NCBI RefSeq assembly: GCF_000764205.1
Contig: NZ_JQDZ01000068.1
Span: forward strand, 1-64,000
Source of the DNA: Thalassotalea sp. ND16A
GTDB lineage: Bacteria > Pseudomonadota > Gammaproteobacteria > Enterobacterales > Alteromonadaceae
Length of the DNA stretch: 64,000 nt
Direction: 5' to 3'
Made by a program: the position numbers and the translations under genes
Part shown: piece by piece, positions 17,221 through 27,280 of the stretch
Layout of the letters: every line of letters starts with the position of its first letter
How positions within the stretch are numbered: the first letter of the stretch is position 1
Notes under the pieces: model-generated
What the model was told of the DNA's origin: nothing
What the model saw: only the letters and a program-made list of their open reading frames with translations
Databases searched by the model: none

Positions 17221-19485
17221 TTAACGCGACGGTTTCTTTTTCGGCTTTTTAAATTGGTCGTTACTAAAACGGGTTAAGCCTTTTTGTGCTGGTTTTTTAC
17301 CGTAAGACTTACCTTTGTTGCGGTTTTGCCCTGGCGACGTTTTGTTACCCGACGAATTATTTTTACCTTGACGATAACCCAGGTTTTTCTCACCGCGGGT
17401 CTCTGCCGGCACTAAACAGCCAGGACCGCTACCAATGAGTTTTCGCGCTAAGCCCATTTTGGTTAACGCTTCGCGGATGATTGGCCAGTTGGCCGGATCG
17501 TGGTAACGCAATATCGCTTTGTGTAAGCGGCGCTGAATGGTGCCTTTTGGCACCGGAATTTGCGCGCTGTCTTTTCTTATCTTATTCAACGAGTCCACTT
17601 CGGTGTGATAGATAGTGGTGGCATTGGCTAATGGCGATGGGTAGAAGTTTTGTACCTGATCAAGCTTAAAGTTGTTCTCTTTTAGCCACAACGCCAGGTT
17701 TACCATATCTTTATTGGTGGTGCCTGGGTGCGCCGAGATAAAATACGGGATCAAAAATTGCTTTTTGCCGGCCAGCTTTGAGTAATGATCAAACATTTCT
17801 TTAAACTTGTGATACGAGCCCATGCCAGGCTTCATCATTTTCGCCAATGGACCTGCTTCGGTATGTTCGGGAGCAATTTTTAAGTAACCGCCAACATGAT
17901 GTGAAGCGAGTTCTTTCACGTATTCTGGATCGCGTATTGCCAAATCGTAACGCACGCCAGAAGCGATCAATATTTTCTTTATGCCTTTTACTTTGCGCGC
18001 ACGACGATACAAATCAATGGTTGGGGTGTGATCGGTATCCATATGGCCACAAATATCTGGCCATACACACGATGGTCGTCGGCAGGTTGCTTCCGCTTTC
18101 GGGCTTTTACAGCGCAGTTGATACATGTTGGCGGTAGGGCCACCCAAGTCTGAGATCACGCCGGTAAAACCTGGCACCTTGTCACGAATATCTTCAATTT
18201 CATCAATAATTGATTGTTGCGAACGTGATTGAATTATACGGCCTTCATGTTCGGTTATCGAACAAAATGAACAACCACCGAAACAACCACGCATGATGTT
18301 GATTGAGGTTTTGATCATGTCATAAGCGGGTATTTTGGCATCCCCATAACTCGGATGTGGTACCCGTGCATAGGGTAGGGCAAACACCCCATCCATTTCT
18401 TGCTCATTCAGCGGATAAGCGGGTGGGTTTAACCAAATAATTCTGTCGCCGTGGCTTTGTACTAACGCACGTGCACTGGCGGGGTTCACTTCTTGATGGA
18501 AAATGCGAGAGGCGTGCGCATAGAGCATTTTATTTTTGCTTACTTGCTCATAAGATGGCAATTTAACGTACGTTTGTTCCCACGGTTTGTATTTTTTATC
18601 CCAGCTTTTATTCTGATAGTCGGCTATCTGAATCGGCACGGCTTCGACCGTAACATCGACAACTGACGAGTCGCTGTTATTGGTGGTTTCACTGCTATCA
18701 GTTTTATCACAGTTCGATGGCGTCATGTCTTGATATGGGCTGGCAATAGGTTCTATTTTGCCCACTTTATCAATAGTTCGAGAATCTACACCGCGCCACC
18801 CAGGCAAAGGCGTTTTACTTAAAAATGCGGTGCCACGAATGTCGGTCATGGTTTTCACGTCTTCACCACGGGAAATACGATGAGCAACCTCCACTAACGG
18901 ACGCTCAGCATTGCCGTAAACCAGAATGTCGGCTTTGGCATCAAATAATACGCTGCGGCGTACTTTATCAGACCAATAATCGTAATGAGAGATACGACGT
19001 AAACTCGCTTCTATACCACCAATGACAACCGGTACGTCTTTATACGCTTCTTTACAACGCTGAGAATAAACCAATACCGCACGATCTGGTCGCTTGCCAC
19101 CTTCATTGTTTGGCGTGTAGGCATCGTCATGGCGCATCCGACGCTCGGCGGTATAACGGTTAATCATTGAATCCATGTTACCGGCGGTAACACCAAAAAA
19201 CAGGTTTGGCTTGCCCAATGTCATGAACGCTTGTTTTGAATGCCAGTCGGGTTGTGAGATCATGCCGACGCGAAACCCTTGCGATTCCAGCATGCGGCCA
19301 ATAATCGCCATCCCAAACGAGGGGTGGTCAACATAGGCATCACCCGTTACCAAAATAATGTCGCAGCTATCCCAACCCAGGTCATCCATCTCGCGTCGTG
19401 ACATAGGAAAGAATGGTGCTGTGCCGTAGCATTCAGCCCAATATTTAGGATATTCAAACAACTCAGTTTTTGGCAATGGGATCAT
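17221..19485 (-). CDS. ygiQ: YgiQ family radical SAM protein
   Basis: The 754-residue product matches the YgiQ/UPF0313 family. It starts with a B12-binding-like N-terminal fold ([27 protein letters not shown]), then the radical SAM domain with [22 protein letters not shown], a Cys-x3-Cys-x2-Cys cluster that binds [4Fe-4S]/SAM, then [21 protein letters not shown] with extra cysteines. The C-terminal 60 residues are Lys/Arg/Gly-rich. An Asp/Ser/Thr-rich insertion (around residues 250-285) splits the N-terminal part and looks like a lineage-specific loop. The cell function of YgiQ is not established. Confidence 0.92.
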   Translation of the reverse strand: MIPLPKTELFEYPKYWAECYGTAPFFPMSRREMDDLGWDSCDIILVTGDAYVDHPSFGMAIIGRMLESQGFRVGMISQPDWHSKQAFMTLGKPNLFFGVTAGNMDSMINRYTAERRMRHDDAYTPNNEGGKRPDRAVLVYSQRCKEAYKDVPVVIGGIEASLRRISHYDYWSDKVRRSVLFDAKADILVYGNAERPLVEVAHRISRGEDVKTMTDIRGTAFLSKTPLPGWRGVDSRTIDKVGKIEPIASPYQDMTPSNCDKTDSSETTNNSDSSVVDVTVEAVPIQIADYQNKSWDKKYKPWEQTYVKLPSYEQVSKNKMLYAHASRIFHQEVNPASARALVQSHGDRIIWLNPPAYPLNEQEMDGVFALPYARVPHPSYGDAKIPAYDMIKTSINIMRGCFGGCSFCSITEHEGRIIQSRSQQSIIDEIEDIRDKVPGFTGVISDLGGPTANMYQLRCKSPKAEATCRRPSCVWPDICGHMDTDHTPTIDLYRRARKVKGIKKILIASGVRYDLAIRDPEYVKELASHHVGGYLKIAPEHTEAGPLAKMMKPGMGSYHKFKEMFDHYSKLAGKKQFLIPYFISAHPGTTNKDMVNLALWLKENNFKLDQVQNFYPSPLANATTIYHTEVDSLNKIRKDSAQIPVPKGTIQRRLHKAILRYHDPANWPIIREALTKMGLARKLIGSGPGCLVPAETRGEKNLGYRQGKNNSSGNKTSPGQNRNKGKSYGKKPAQKGLTRFSNDQFKKPKKKPSR

Positions 19486-19695
19486 AAAATAGCGTTACCT
19501 TGGTCTTATACAATAGGGGCTAGTGGAAAAATATCGGCGGATTATAACAGACTTAGAGAATATGTGTGGTTAAAAATTGTACAGTGTTTACACTTTATAA
19601 CAAAAAATGGAATATATTGTATTCATTTAATTTGCATTTTTCCCCGAGTATTTGCTTAAATGTGCTATCAGAATTTTAAGGTGTATATAATAACT

Positions 19696-22176
19696 ATGAA
19701 ATATCCTTTAGTTGCGGCTTCGATCAGCGTATTTTTAACCGCTTGTGCCGCCAATAACGTGGCGCCAAGTGATGACAACAGCCACGCCAGTAGAGCTCCA
19801 TTAACCGCTCCGGTACAAGGCGAAGCGGTGCTAGCACCAAATGTGTCGACAGAACTTACCTTAGAAAAAGTGATGTCTGATCCCGATTGGATAGCACGCT
19901 CACCCGAATCTTGGTATTGGGGGGATGACAACCAAACGGTATTTTATCAGCAAAAGCGTTTAGGCAACCCAATTAAAGATTTATACAAAAAATCAATAAT
20001 GGTTGAAGGCAACGGCGACAAAGTTGCCTACCAGGATATGCACGTTGCCATCGATAACGATGCACTGTTAAGTAGCGACGGAAAAAGCGAGTTATACACC
20101 TTTCAAGGCAATGTATTTTTAAAAGATATCGCCAGCCAAAACGTGCAACAGCTTACCTATACCTCGGCGACAGAAAGCCAGGCGATGTTTTTAAGCGATG
20201 GCCGAATTGCTTATCGCGTCGGTGATATCTTTTATGCACACGATGTCAGTAACAATCAGGTGCGTGAATTAGCCAACTTGCAAATGACCAACACCCCAGG
20301 TGGTAAGTCGAAAGAAAAAAGCTACATTGCCAAAGAGCAGCACAAGTTAATTAAATATGTGGCATTGCAAGAGCGCAATGCCAGTTTACAATCTGACGAA
20401 GATAACAATTTACGCAGCGAAAATGAGACCATTGCCACCTCAATATTTTATTTTGGTGACTCTAAAATGGTGCGTCAGGCGCAATTATCACCCAATGGTG
20501 AGATGCTGGTAGTCAGTGTTGCCAACAACCAAAGTTGGAGCAATGACGGCGATATCATGCCAAATTACATCACCAGTGATGCCACCATCGCCGCTGAAAA
20601 AGTTCGTCGTCGAGTTTCTGATAACCGTCAATATTCTGAACAGGTGTACTTGTTAGATTTAGTAAACGATGCGCAATATCTATTAGGCTATGATTCATTG
20701 CCAGGTTTTGATGAGGATGTATTGGCGCAGGTGAAAGCGGAAAATTACCAGCGTGAAGGTAAGGAGTACAAGTCAGAGAACAAAGCTCGAAACATTCATA
20801 CCATGTACAACGGCATTCAATGGCACCAAAACTCAAACCAGGTTGCAGTAATGATGGAAGCCTGGGATAACAAAGATCGCTGGATTGCCACCATAGATTT
20901 TGACCAGAAGAAATTTGTCAGCCAACATCGCTTACACGACGATGCCTGGATCAACTGGGACTTCAATACCTATGGCTGGTTCGATGAAAGTGAAACGCTA
21001 TATTATCTCTCGGAACAATCCGGTTACGGTCATTTATACGTACAACCTGTGGGCGGCAAAGCGAGAGCGCTAACTTCGGGCAATTATGAAGTTCGTGATT
21101 TAACCAAAACCAAAGACGAAGACAGCTTTTATTTTCAAGCCAATAAAAAACACCCGGGCATTTTTGAAATTTATAACGTAAATGTCGACAGTGCCACCAT
21201 TACCCCGATAACCGATTTAGGCGGCAATAACTCTTACCAATTATCCCCTGACGAGACGAAGTTACTGATTGAGCATTCAACCACTACCATGCCGCCAGAA
21301 CTTTATGTGCAAGACGTAAATGTTGATGCTACGGCGGTGCGTTTGACGCATACGGTTACTGAAGAATTCCTAAGCATGCCTTGGACAGCGCCAACGATTG
21401 TGGAAGTGCCATCGTCGAATACCAAGCAAGGTATCTTCTCAAGAGTATATCAAGCAGCGCCTGGCGATGATGTAAGTGCGGCTGATACAGCTAAAGGCAA
21501 AGCGGTAATGTTTGTCCACGGCGCCGGGTACTTACAAAACTCACATTTGGGTTGGTCAGGGTATTTCCGTGAGTTCATGTTCCACTCTATGTTGGTACAA
21601 AAAGGCTATACCGTCATTGATATGGATTACCGTGCATCAAAAGGCTATGGCCGTGACTGGCGCACGGCAATTTATCGCCACATGGGCAAACCCGAAGTAG
21701 AAGATATGGTAGATGGTGTTAACTGGTTAGTTGACAAAGCCAATGTAGATAAAGACCGTGTTGGTGTTTATGGCGGCTCCTACGGTGGCTTCTTAACGCT
21801 AATGGGGTTATTTACCGAACCAGAAGTATTCCAGGCCGGCTCAGCACTGCGTTTAGTCTCTGACTGGACCTCATATAACCACGGTTATACCTCGAATATT
21901 TTGAACACCCCAGAAGATGACAAGATTGCCTTTGAGCGCAGTTCGCCAATTTATTTTGCCGAAGGGTTAAATAAGCCACTATTAATTAACGCCCCTATGG
22001 TGGATGACAATGTCTTCTTCCAGGACAGTGTACGGTTAGTGCAACGATTAATTGAATTGGAAAAGACGGATTTTGAAACGGCGATCTTCCCGGTAGAGCC
22101 ACACGGTTTTGTGCAACCAAGCAGTTGGCTAAACGAATACCGTAAAATCTTTAAGTTGTTTGAAACACATTTATAA
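19696..22176 (+). CDS. S9 family prolyl-oligopeptidase-type lipoprotein peptidase
   Basis: The 826-residue protein starts MKYPLVAASISVFLTACAAN, a lipoprotein signal with lipobox LTAC, so it should sit in the outer or inner membrane facing the periplasm. A DPP4-like beta-propeller (about residues 60-560) precedes an alpha/beta-hydrolase domain with VYGGSYGGFLTLMG (nucleophile Ser in GxSxGG), an Asp in MVDDNVFFQ and a His in EPHGFVQ: a complete triad. The ATG at 19696 is chosen over an in-frame start at 19660 because it gives the lipobox. It converges with a TonB-dependent receptor gene; both may serve peptide use, but this is only context. Confidence 0.9.
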   Translation: MKYPLVAASISVFLTACAANNVAPSDDNSHASRAPLTAPVQGEAVLAPNVSTELTLEKVMSDPDWIARSPESWYWGDDNQTVFYQQKRLGNPIKDLYKKSIMVEGNGDKVAYQDMHVAIDNDALLSSDGKSELYTFQGNVFLKDIASQNVQQLTYTSATESQAMFLSDGRIAYRVGDIFYAHDVSNNQVRELANLQMTNTPGGKSKEKSYIAKEQHKLIKYVALQERNASLQSDEDNNLRSENETIATSIFYFGDSKMVRQAQLSPNGEMLVVSVANNQSWSNDGDIMPNYITSDATIAAEKVRRRVSDNRQYSEQVYLLDLVNDAQYLLGYDSLPGFDEDVLAQVKAENYQREGKEYKSENKARNIHTMYNGIQWHQNSNQVAVMMEAWDNKDRWIATIDFDQKKFVSQHRLHDDAWINWDFNTYGWFDESETLYYLSEQSGYGHLYVQPVGGKARALTSGNYEVRDLTKTKDEDSFYFQANKKHPGIFEIYNVNVDSATITPITDLGGNNSYQLSPDETKLLIEHSTTTMPPELYVQDVNVDATAVRLTHTVTEEFLSMPWTAPTIVEVPSSNTKQGIFSRVYQAAPGDDVSAADTAKGKAVMFVHGAGYLQNSHLGWSGYFREFMFHSMLVQKGYTVIDMDYRASKGYGRDWRTAIYRHMGKPEVEDMVDGVNWLVDKANVDKDRVGVYGGSYGGFLTLMGLFTEPEVFQAGSALRLVSDWTSYNHGYTSNILNTPEDDKIAFERSSPIYFAEGLNKPLLINAPMVDDNVFFQDSVRLVQRLIELEKTDFETAIFPVEPHGFVQPSSWLNEYRKIFKLFETHL

Positions 22177-22191
22177 ATCACATCAGCTTAA

Positions 22192-22224
22192 AATAAATCA
22201 GGGGCGTTAAGCCCCTGATTTATT
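22192..22224. terminator. Bidirectional terminator between S9 peptidase and TonB receptor
   Basis: AATAAATCAGGGGC and its exact inverse GCCCCTGATTTATT (14 bp) surround a 5-nt loop between the two convergent genes. Confidence 0.9.
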
Positions 22225-22242
22225 CCATTTTACTAAGTTTTA

Positions 22243-25212
22243 TTAAAACTCTACTTTGACCCCGAATTTGTAGATCCGGCCTAATACATCATAGGTGCTC
22301 GGGAAGGTATTACCATTGTTAAAAGTGGTATCACCGGCCTCGCCACCAACCACTGGTGGATCTTCTTCAAATACGTTGTCCACGCCTACCGTAAATTTCA
22401 GGTGATCACCGTAGTGATAGCTGGCAACCAGGTCGACATAATCGACACTGTCCATGGTTCTAAAGGCAGGGAATGTGTCATCATATACGGTGTCGTCGAT
22501 ATCGACACTGTCAAGATGACGCCATAACGCCGATACCGTCAAATCATTCCAAATCCAGCTGGTGCGCTGGGTCCAGTTTAATTCCGGCGCCGGATCACAT
22601 TGGGTACCAAAGGTGCCCAAACAATCAATGACCGGAGCTAAATCTGAGGCTTTCGATTCCTGAGTCAGGTACTTGTTGACGACAGCGGAAAATTGCAGCT
22701 CGCCCCAATCGTTTAAGTCAAAGCCAAAATTGACGGCAACTTCAATGCCTTCCACCCGTTGATAATTTAAATTCGTGGTAAACTGATCGATACCAGAGCC
22801 AGAAACGGTCAAGTCGCCACCTACGCGGTTGATTTTTGCACACTCACTGGCAACAGCACCCTCGTAACAAGCGTCAAGTACTTGCTGTACGGTGAATTCG
22901 CCAATCACATCTTCAATATCGATATCATAGTAATCGACCGAGATAACCCAATCATTAAGCCAATCTGAGGTCCAGACTACGCCAGCAGTAAAGGTATCGG
23001 CTTCTTCTGCGCCTGGCAGGTTATCAGGATCACTACCTGAAATAGTATTAGCCTGTCCTGAAATGAAATTTTGCACTTGGCCTACTTGTGCATCCGTCAT
23101 ACCGGTGGAAATACAAAGGTCGCGTAACTCTTGATCGATATTTGCGGCATTGGCAACCGAGCAGGGATCCGTTCCTGCATTATCCAGGCCGGTTACCACC
23201 GGCGATGCTATCTCGCCGACGTTTGGCGCACGGGTTGCAGATTGTTGCATTACCCGAATCAGGATATCTTCAATTGGGCGCCAGGTTACGCCGAACTTCC
23301 AGGTATCTACCGAGCCGACGGAATCATAATCGGCTGCCCGATAACCAAACTCGACGTCAAGAGATTCGGCCATAAATTGACCGTTAAATATTGGCATGAT
23401 CCCTTCGAAAAAGAACTCATCGGCTTTATAGCCGCCGCTGATCGGCAACAGGTTACCGCCGGCGCCGCCTTGACAACTTGCAGGCGCTAACTTCAGACAT
23501 TCATCCGGGGTTAACGATCCCGTTTCCTTGCGATGCTCATAACCAATACTCAATGACAGTGGTTCGCCTGCCCATGGGGTTTCAATAAAATCAACCGGGC
23601 CATTAATAATCACCTGCATGACCTCTTGATCATAATTTTGTGTTTGTAGTGCGATAGCCCTGGCATAGCCGGCCATTTCAGGGGTGATGGTGCCAAAACC
23701 GCCAAACAGATCGATTGGCACACAGGTCGAGTCGCCATTGGCACAGGTTTCTCCATCGGTACTGTCGAGGGCATTTTGAATATTGGTTAAATTGGTATAG
23801 CCGTCGCGAACGGTTACCCGATTCGCTTCACCATACATGTATGAAACATCATATTCCCAATCTTCGTATAATACCCCTTCAACGCCAACTAACAACTGGA
23901 ACTGATCATTGTCGAAGCGCTCGGTTCGAGCCCCCAACTCTAGCGTGCGTCGGCGCAATTGAACATTCAGATAATCATCCACATCGACGGTACCATTGCC
24001 ATTGATGTCTTGCCAGTTCGTTTCGTCTAGCAGCCCACCAGCTAAGGCCGTGTTACCGGCGTCAATCATAAACTGCCGTGCCTGATCGCCAATAAACGGA
24101 TTGGCCAATGGCAGATCAAATGCTTCTCCAAATGTTCCTGAAGGCGCAACCTGTTGATCTACGGTGACATTGGTAAATGTTGCTGAAGTGTATACCTTGG
24201 TCTCGTCATTAATATAATAATGGGCAAGCGCGGTAGCACTATAGCGCTCTTGCGGAGTTTGGTAATAATTGAACGGGTTAAAATTAAACTGACTACACTC
24301 AGTGCCTAAGGTTCTGTCATTACGAAATTGTCCGGCAGCGGCAGCACCGCCACCCACAATGGCAAAACGGGTCGGCATAGATGTGGTTGAGCCACCGGCT
24401 TGGACAACATTAGGGCCACGACAATTTTCGTCGGCCGGTTCTAAGGGGGGTTCACCCGCTAAAAATTGTTCATAACCCGCCCCGCTTGCCGTCTCTATGC
24501 CAAGCAAGCCCAGCGGTCGGTCTCCCAAAAATACCGGTTTTCTTTCCATCCAGCTTAACGACACCGCCACATTGCCGCGATCATCATCCAGGCTTGAACC
24601 TAAGGTTAACGACAGATTATCTTTGTCGCCATCGCTGTCTCCAGTTTGCGAGTGGGTATATTCCAGCGCCACTCCCTGAAAATCTTCCTTCATAATAAAG
24701 TTCACTGCGCCTGCTATGGCGTCAGAGCCATATACGGCAGAAGCACCACCGGTGACCACATCGATGCGATCAATTAGCGCAGTAGGTACGATTGCGGTAT
24801 CTACCTCACCATCAAAGTTAAATGGCACCATGCGGCGGCCATTCATTAATACTAAAGTCCTTTCTGGCCCCAGGCCGCGTAAATCAACGGTAGCAGCACC
24901 GGCAGAGCCGTTATTGACATTTGAACCATCGCCAGGTGCGGTACTTGGCAAATAGCGCAATATCTTCTCAACCTCGGGTTCTTGCAAGTAAGCTATATCT
25001 TCAGCATCCATGGATAAGACTGGACTGGTAGAGGTGGCCCCAGGTCGACGGATACGGCTACCGGTTACGGCAATGCGCTCAATCTCTTGATCTTCGTCGG
25101 CGGCAGGTTGCTCTTCTGCGGAGTGAACCGCGGTGTGTATTGAAAAAAATGGTACAACAGAAACCATCAGAGCAAGTCGAACCGACCTTGCTAATGTATT
25201 TATATTAGACAT
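22243..25212 (-). CDS. TonB-dependent outer-membrane receptor
   Basis: The 989-residue protein has a signal peptide (about 32 residues, ending VHSAEE), then IERIAVTGSRIRRPG leading into the plug domain (LRYLPSTAPGDGSNVNNG, LRGLGPERTLVLMNGRRMVP, DRIDVVTGGASAVYGSDAIAG). A long beta-barrel follows, ending in RIYKFGVKVEF with the terminal Phe needed for barrel insertion. The plug blocks are those of the large Alteromonadales/Xanthomonadales receptors for peptides or glycans; the ligand is not readable. Calcium-loop-like DINGNGTVDVDDY lies inside the barrel. Monocistronic. Confidence 0.93.
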   Translation of the reverse strand: MSNINTLARSVRLALMVSVVPFFSIHTAVHSAEEQPAADEDQEIERIAVTGSRIRRPGATSTSPVLSMDAEDIAYLQEPEVEKILRYLPSTAPGDGSNVNNGSAGAATVDLRGLGPERTLVLMNGRRMVPFNFDGEVDTAIVPTALIDRIDVVTGGASAVYGSDAIAGAVNFIMKEDFQGVALEYTHSQTGDSDGDKDNLSLTLGSSLDDDRGNVAVSLSWMERKPVFLGDRPLGLLGIETASGAGYEQFLAGEPPLEPADENCRGPNVVQAGGSTTSMPTRFAIVGGGAAAAGQFRNDRTLGTECSQFNFNPFNYYQTPQERYSATALAHYYINDETKVYTSATFTNVTVDQQVAPSGTFGEAFDLPLANPFIGDQARQFMIDAGNTALAGGLLDETNWQDINGNGTVDVDDYLNVQLRRRTLELGARTERFDNDQFQLLVGVEGVLYEDWEYDVSYMYGEANRVTVRDGYTNLTNIQNALDSTDGETCANGDSTCVPIDLFGGFGTITPEMAGYARAIALQTQNYDQEVMQVIINGPVDFIETPWAGEPLSLSIGYEHRKETGSLTPDECLKLAPASCQGGAGGNLLPISGGYKADEFFFEGIMPIFNGQFMAESLDVEFGYRAADYDSVGSVDTWKFGVTWRPIEDILIRVMQQSATRAPNVGEIASPVVTGLDNAGTDPCSVANAANIDQELRDLCISTGMTDAQVGQVQNFISGQANTISGSDPDNLPGAEEADTFTAGVVWTSDWLNDWVISVDYYDIDIEDVIGEFTVQQVLDACYEGAVASECAKINRVGGDLTVSGSGIDQFTTNLNYQRVEGIEVAVNFGFDLNDWGELQFSAVVNKYLTQESKASDLAPVIDCLGTFGTQCDPAPELNWTQRTSWIWNDLTVSALWRHLDSVDIDDTVYDDTFPAFRTMDSVDYVDLVASYHYGDHLKFTVGVDNVFEEDPPVVGGEAGDTTFNNGNTFPSTYDVLGRIYKFGVKVEF

Positions 25213-25277
25213 AATATTTTCCCTGTTTGTATATCGTTATGTTTTATATCGATATTCAGTATTTAACTTAGTCTAAT

Positions 25278-25294
25278 ATTTGATAAAATCAAAT
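25278..25294. promoter_or_regulatory. Operator-like dyad upstream of the TonB receptor
   Basis: ATTTGAT-AAA-ATCAAAT is a perfect 7-bp dyad 66 bp upstream of the receptor start codon. It could be a repressor site; no regulator gene is adjacent. Apart from it, the 260-bp gap to nadA shows nothing clear. Confidence 0.35.
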
Positions 25295-25472
25295 TTAAAG
25301 AAATATTTCTTGCAACGGCAGCTAAAAAGTGCATTGAAAAGCTCATTTTCGCTATCAAAGAGTGAACATTATTTTTATGTTGCTTGCTGTCAAGACAAAC
25401 TACACATTTAAGCCACGATCTTTTATAATGGCGCTCTTAATGATTGATTAACCAAACTAGAGTTCTAGATAG

Positions 25473-26513
25473 ATGTTAGAAACAACCTTAGCCGTCGATT
25501 TTGATTATACTTTCCCTGCGAAACCCGCACCGCTTAGCGATGCCGAAAAAGCCGAGTTTAAAGCAAAAATCAAACAGCTTCTCATTGAAAAGAATGCGGT
25601 ACTCGTTGCCCACTATTATACCGACCCTGAAATACAGGCGCTTGCCGAAGAAACCGGTGGCTGTGTCGCCGACTCTCTGGAAATGGCGCGCTTTGGTAAT
25701 CAGCATTCTGCACAAACTTTGGTGGTTGCTGGCGTTAAGTTTATGGGCGAAACCGCGAAAGTGTTAACCCCTGACAAAACCGTAGTGATGCCAACTCTTG
25801 AAGCCACCTGTTCACTAGACTTAGGTTGTCCGATAGAAGAATTCAATAAATTTTGTGACCAACACCCAGAACGTACTGTTGTGGTGTATGCCAACACATC
25901 GACGGAAGTGAAAGCACGCGCCGATTGGATTGTCACCTCAAGCTGCGCCTTAGAAATTGTTGATCATTTAGACGAGCAGGGTGAAACCATTCTTTGGGGT
26001 CCAGACAAACACCTGGGTGCTTACATTAAAAAGCAAACCGATGCCGACATGATCATGTGGGATGGTGCTTGTATTGTCCATGACGAGTTTAAAACCAAAG
26101 CGTTAAGCGACATGAAAGCATTGCACCCTGATGCGGCTATTCTTGTTCACCCTGAATCACCACCTGCAGTGGTCGATTTAGCCGATGTAGTGGGCTCAAC
26201 CAGCCAGTTGATAAAAGCGGCACAAGAGCTGCCTAATCAAAAATTTATTGTGGCAACCGACCGTGGTATTTTCTACAAAATGCAGCAACTTTGCCCGGAG
26301 AAAGAATTCTGGGAAGCACCAACCGCAGGTGAAGGTGCAACGTGCAGAAGCTGTGCCCATTGCCCGTGGATGGCAATGAACGGCTTGAAAGCCATTCACG
26401 ATTCATTAATCGACCCAAGCGGTCGTGAAATATTCGTCGATATGGACATTCGTGAAGGAGCCTTAAAATCACTCAATCGCATGCTGGATTTCTCAGCAAG
26501 CTTGAAAAAATAA
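25473..26513 (+). CDS. nadA: Quinolinate synthase A
   Basis: Condenses iminoaspartate with dihydroxyacetone phosphate to quinolinate in NAD synthesis, using a [4Fe-4S] cluster. The 346-residue product is the normal length. Seen are [55 protein letters not shown] and [18 protein letters not shown], the last with cluster cysteines. Other usual partners (nadB, nadC) are not adjacent. Confidence 0.97.
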   Translation: MLETTLAVDFDYTFPAKPAPLSDAEKAEFKAKIKQLLIEKNAVLVAHYYTDPEIQALAEETGGCVADSLEMARFGNQHSAQTLVVAGVKFMGETAKVLTPDKTVVMPTLEATCSLDLGCPIEEFNKFCDQHPERTVVVYANTSTEVKARADWIVTSSCALEIVDHLDEQGETILWGPDKHLGAYIKKQTDADMIMWDGACIVHDEFKTKALSDMKALHPDAAILVHPESPPAVVDLADVVGSTSQLIKAAQELPNQKFIVATDRGIFYKMQQLCPEKEFWEAPTAGEGATCRSCAHCPWMAMNGLKAIHDSLIDPSGREIFVDMDIREGALKSLNRMLDFSASLKK

Positions 26514-26660
26514 TCCCCAATTTATACGAATAAACATCATATTGATGATAAAACGTGCAAATGGTATAGCAAACAACTATTTGTGCTTGCGTATGGGAGA
26601 ATTATTTCCTAACATACGCGCTCGAATTACCTCGCGTTAACCATAACGCTGTAGTTCGTC

Positions 26661-26680
26661 ATTCCGGCGAAAGCCGGAAT
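26661..26680. repeat. REP-like hairpin with GAAA tetraloop
   Basis: ATTCCGGC and GCCGGAAT form an 8-bp stem capped by GAAA, 17 bp before tRNA-Ser. The form GTCATTCCGGCGAAAGCCGG is typical of dispersed REP elements. Confidence 0.65.
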
Positions 26681-26696
26681 CTACAATCAGAATTTA

Positions 26697-26784
26697 GGTG
26701 ACGTGTCCGAGTGGCTGAAGGAGCACGCCTGGAAAGTGTGTAAAGGGAAACCTTTCGAGAGTTCGAATCTCTCCGTCACCGCCA
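26697..26784 (+). tRNA. tRNA-Ser (GGA)
   Basis: The 88-nt class II tRNA has acceptor GGTGACG/CGTCACC, anticodon loop CTGGAAA (anticodon GGA), a long variable arm, T-loop TTCGAAT and encoded CCA after the G discriminator. Its last 18 nt recur 160 bp downstream. Confidence 0.96.
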
Positions 26785-27150
26785 TAAAATAGAACCTCGA
26801 TGAATTTCGAGGTTTTTTTATGCGGTAAGGAAAGGTGAGAACTCTGAGAGTTCAAAAGATTTGTCAGGAACAAATCTTCACGCACTTGTGCGCCCGCAGG
26901 GGCAAATATACGGATGTATTTGCTACATCTCTCCGTCACCGCCATTATTTGCATCCGTGCAATGTCGGATTATATGACATCCATGTCAAAAACCGCGATA
27001 AAATAGAACCTCGATGAATTTCGAGGTTTTTTTATGGGTGAAAAAAGAGATATGAGATTTCTAAGAGTTCGAAAGACTTGTCTGGAACCAATCTTTACGC
27101 GCTTGTGAGACTGCTGGGGAAATATATGGATACATTTTCATCTACGGTAC
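26767..27150. repeat. Duplicated tRNA-Ser 3' end and terminator unit
   Basis: The 19-bp tRNA end ATCTCTCCGTCACCGCCAT at 26767-26785 recurs at 26927-26945. A 39-bp block holding the terminator (26784-26822) recurs exactly at 26998-27036. After each terminator follows a diverged copy of the same segment, with shared landmarks AGAGTTC, AAAGA-TTGTC, AATCTT-ACGC and AAATAT-GGAT (26845-26920 and 27060-27145). The region is an imperfect tandem duplication or the scar of an element that integrated at the tRNA 3' end. Confidence 0.75.
26793..26819 (+). terminator. Terminator of tRNA-Ser
   Basis: AACCTCGA pairs with TCGAGGTT across a short loop, with a seven-T run. An identical second copy lies at 27007-27033. 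Confidence 0.9.
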
Positions 27151-27223
27151 GTGCTGTTAATCTGTTCAAATGCACTTTCGCCTGGCATGAATAAACTATA
27201 TACTTTTCAATAATAAGGAACTA

Positions 27224-27280
27224 ATGCACACTCACCATAGTGAAGCGTATATCCACGGCAGTTTTTGTGAAAATAGATAG
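27224..27280 (+). other. Short ORF overlapping the next gene start (possible leader peptide)
   Basis: ATG at 27224, preceded by AAGGAA, opens an 18-codon frame (MHTHHSEAYIHGSFCENR) that overlaps the first 41 nt of the following gene in another frame. This is the only good ribosome-binding site in the area. It may be a coupling leader, or the true start of a gene with a frameshift. Confidence 0.3.
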
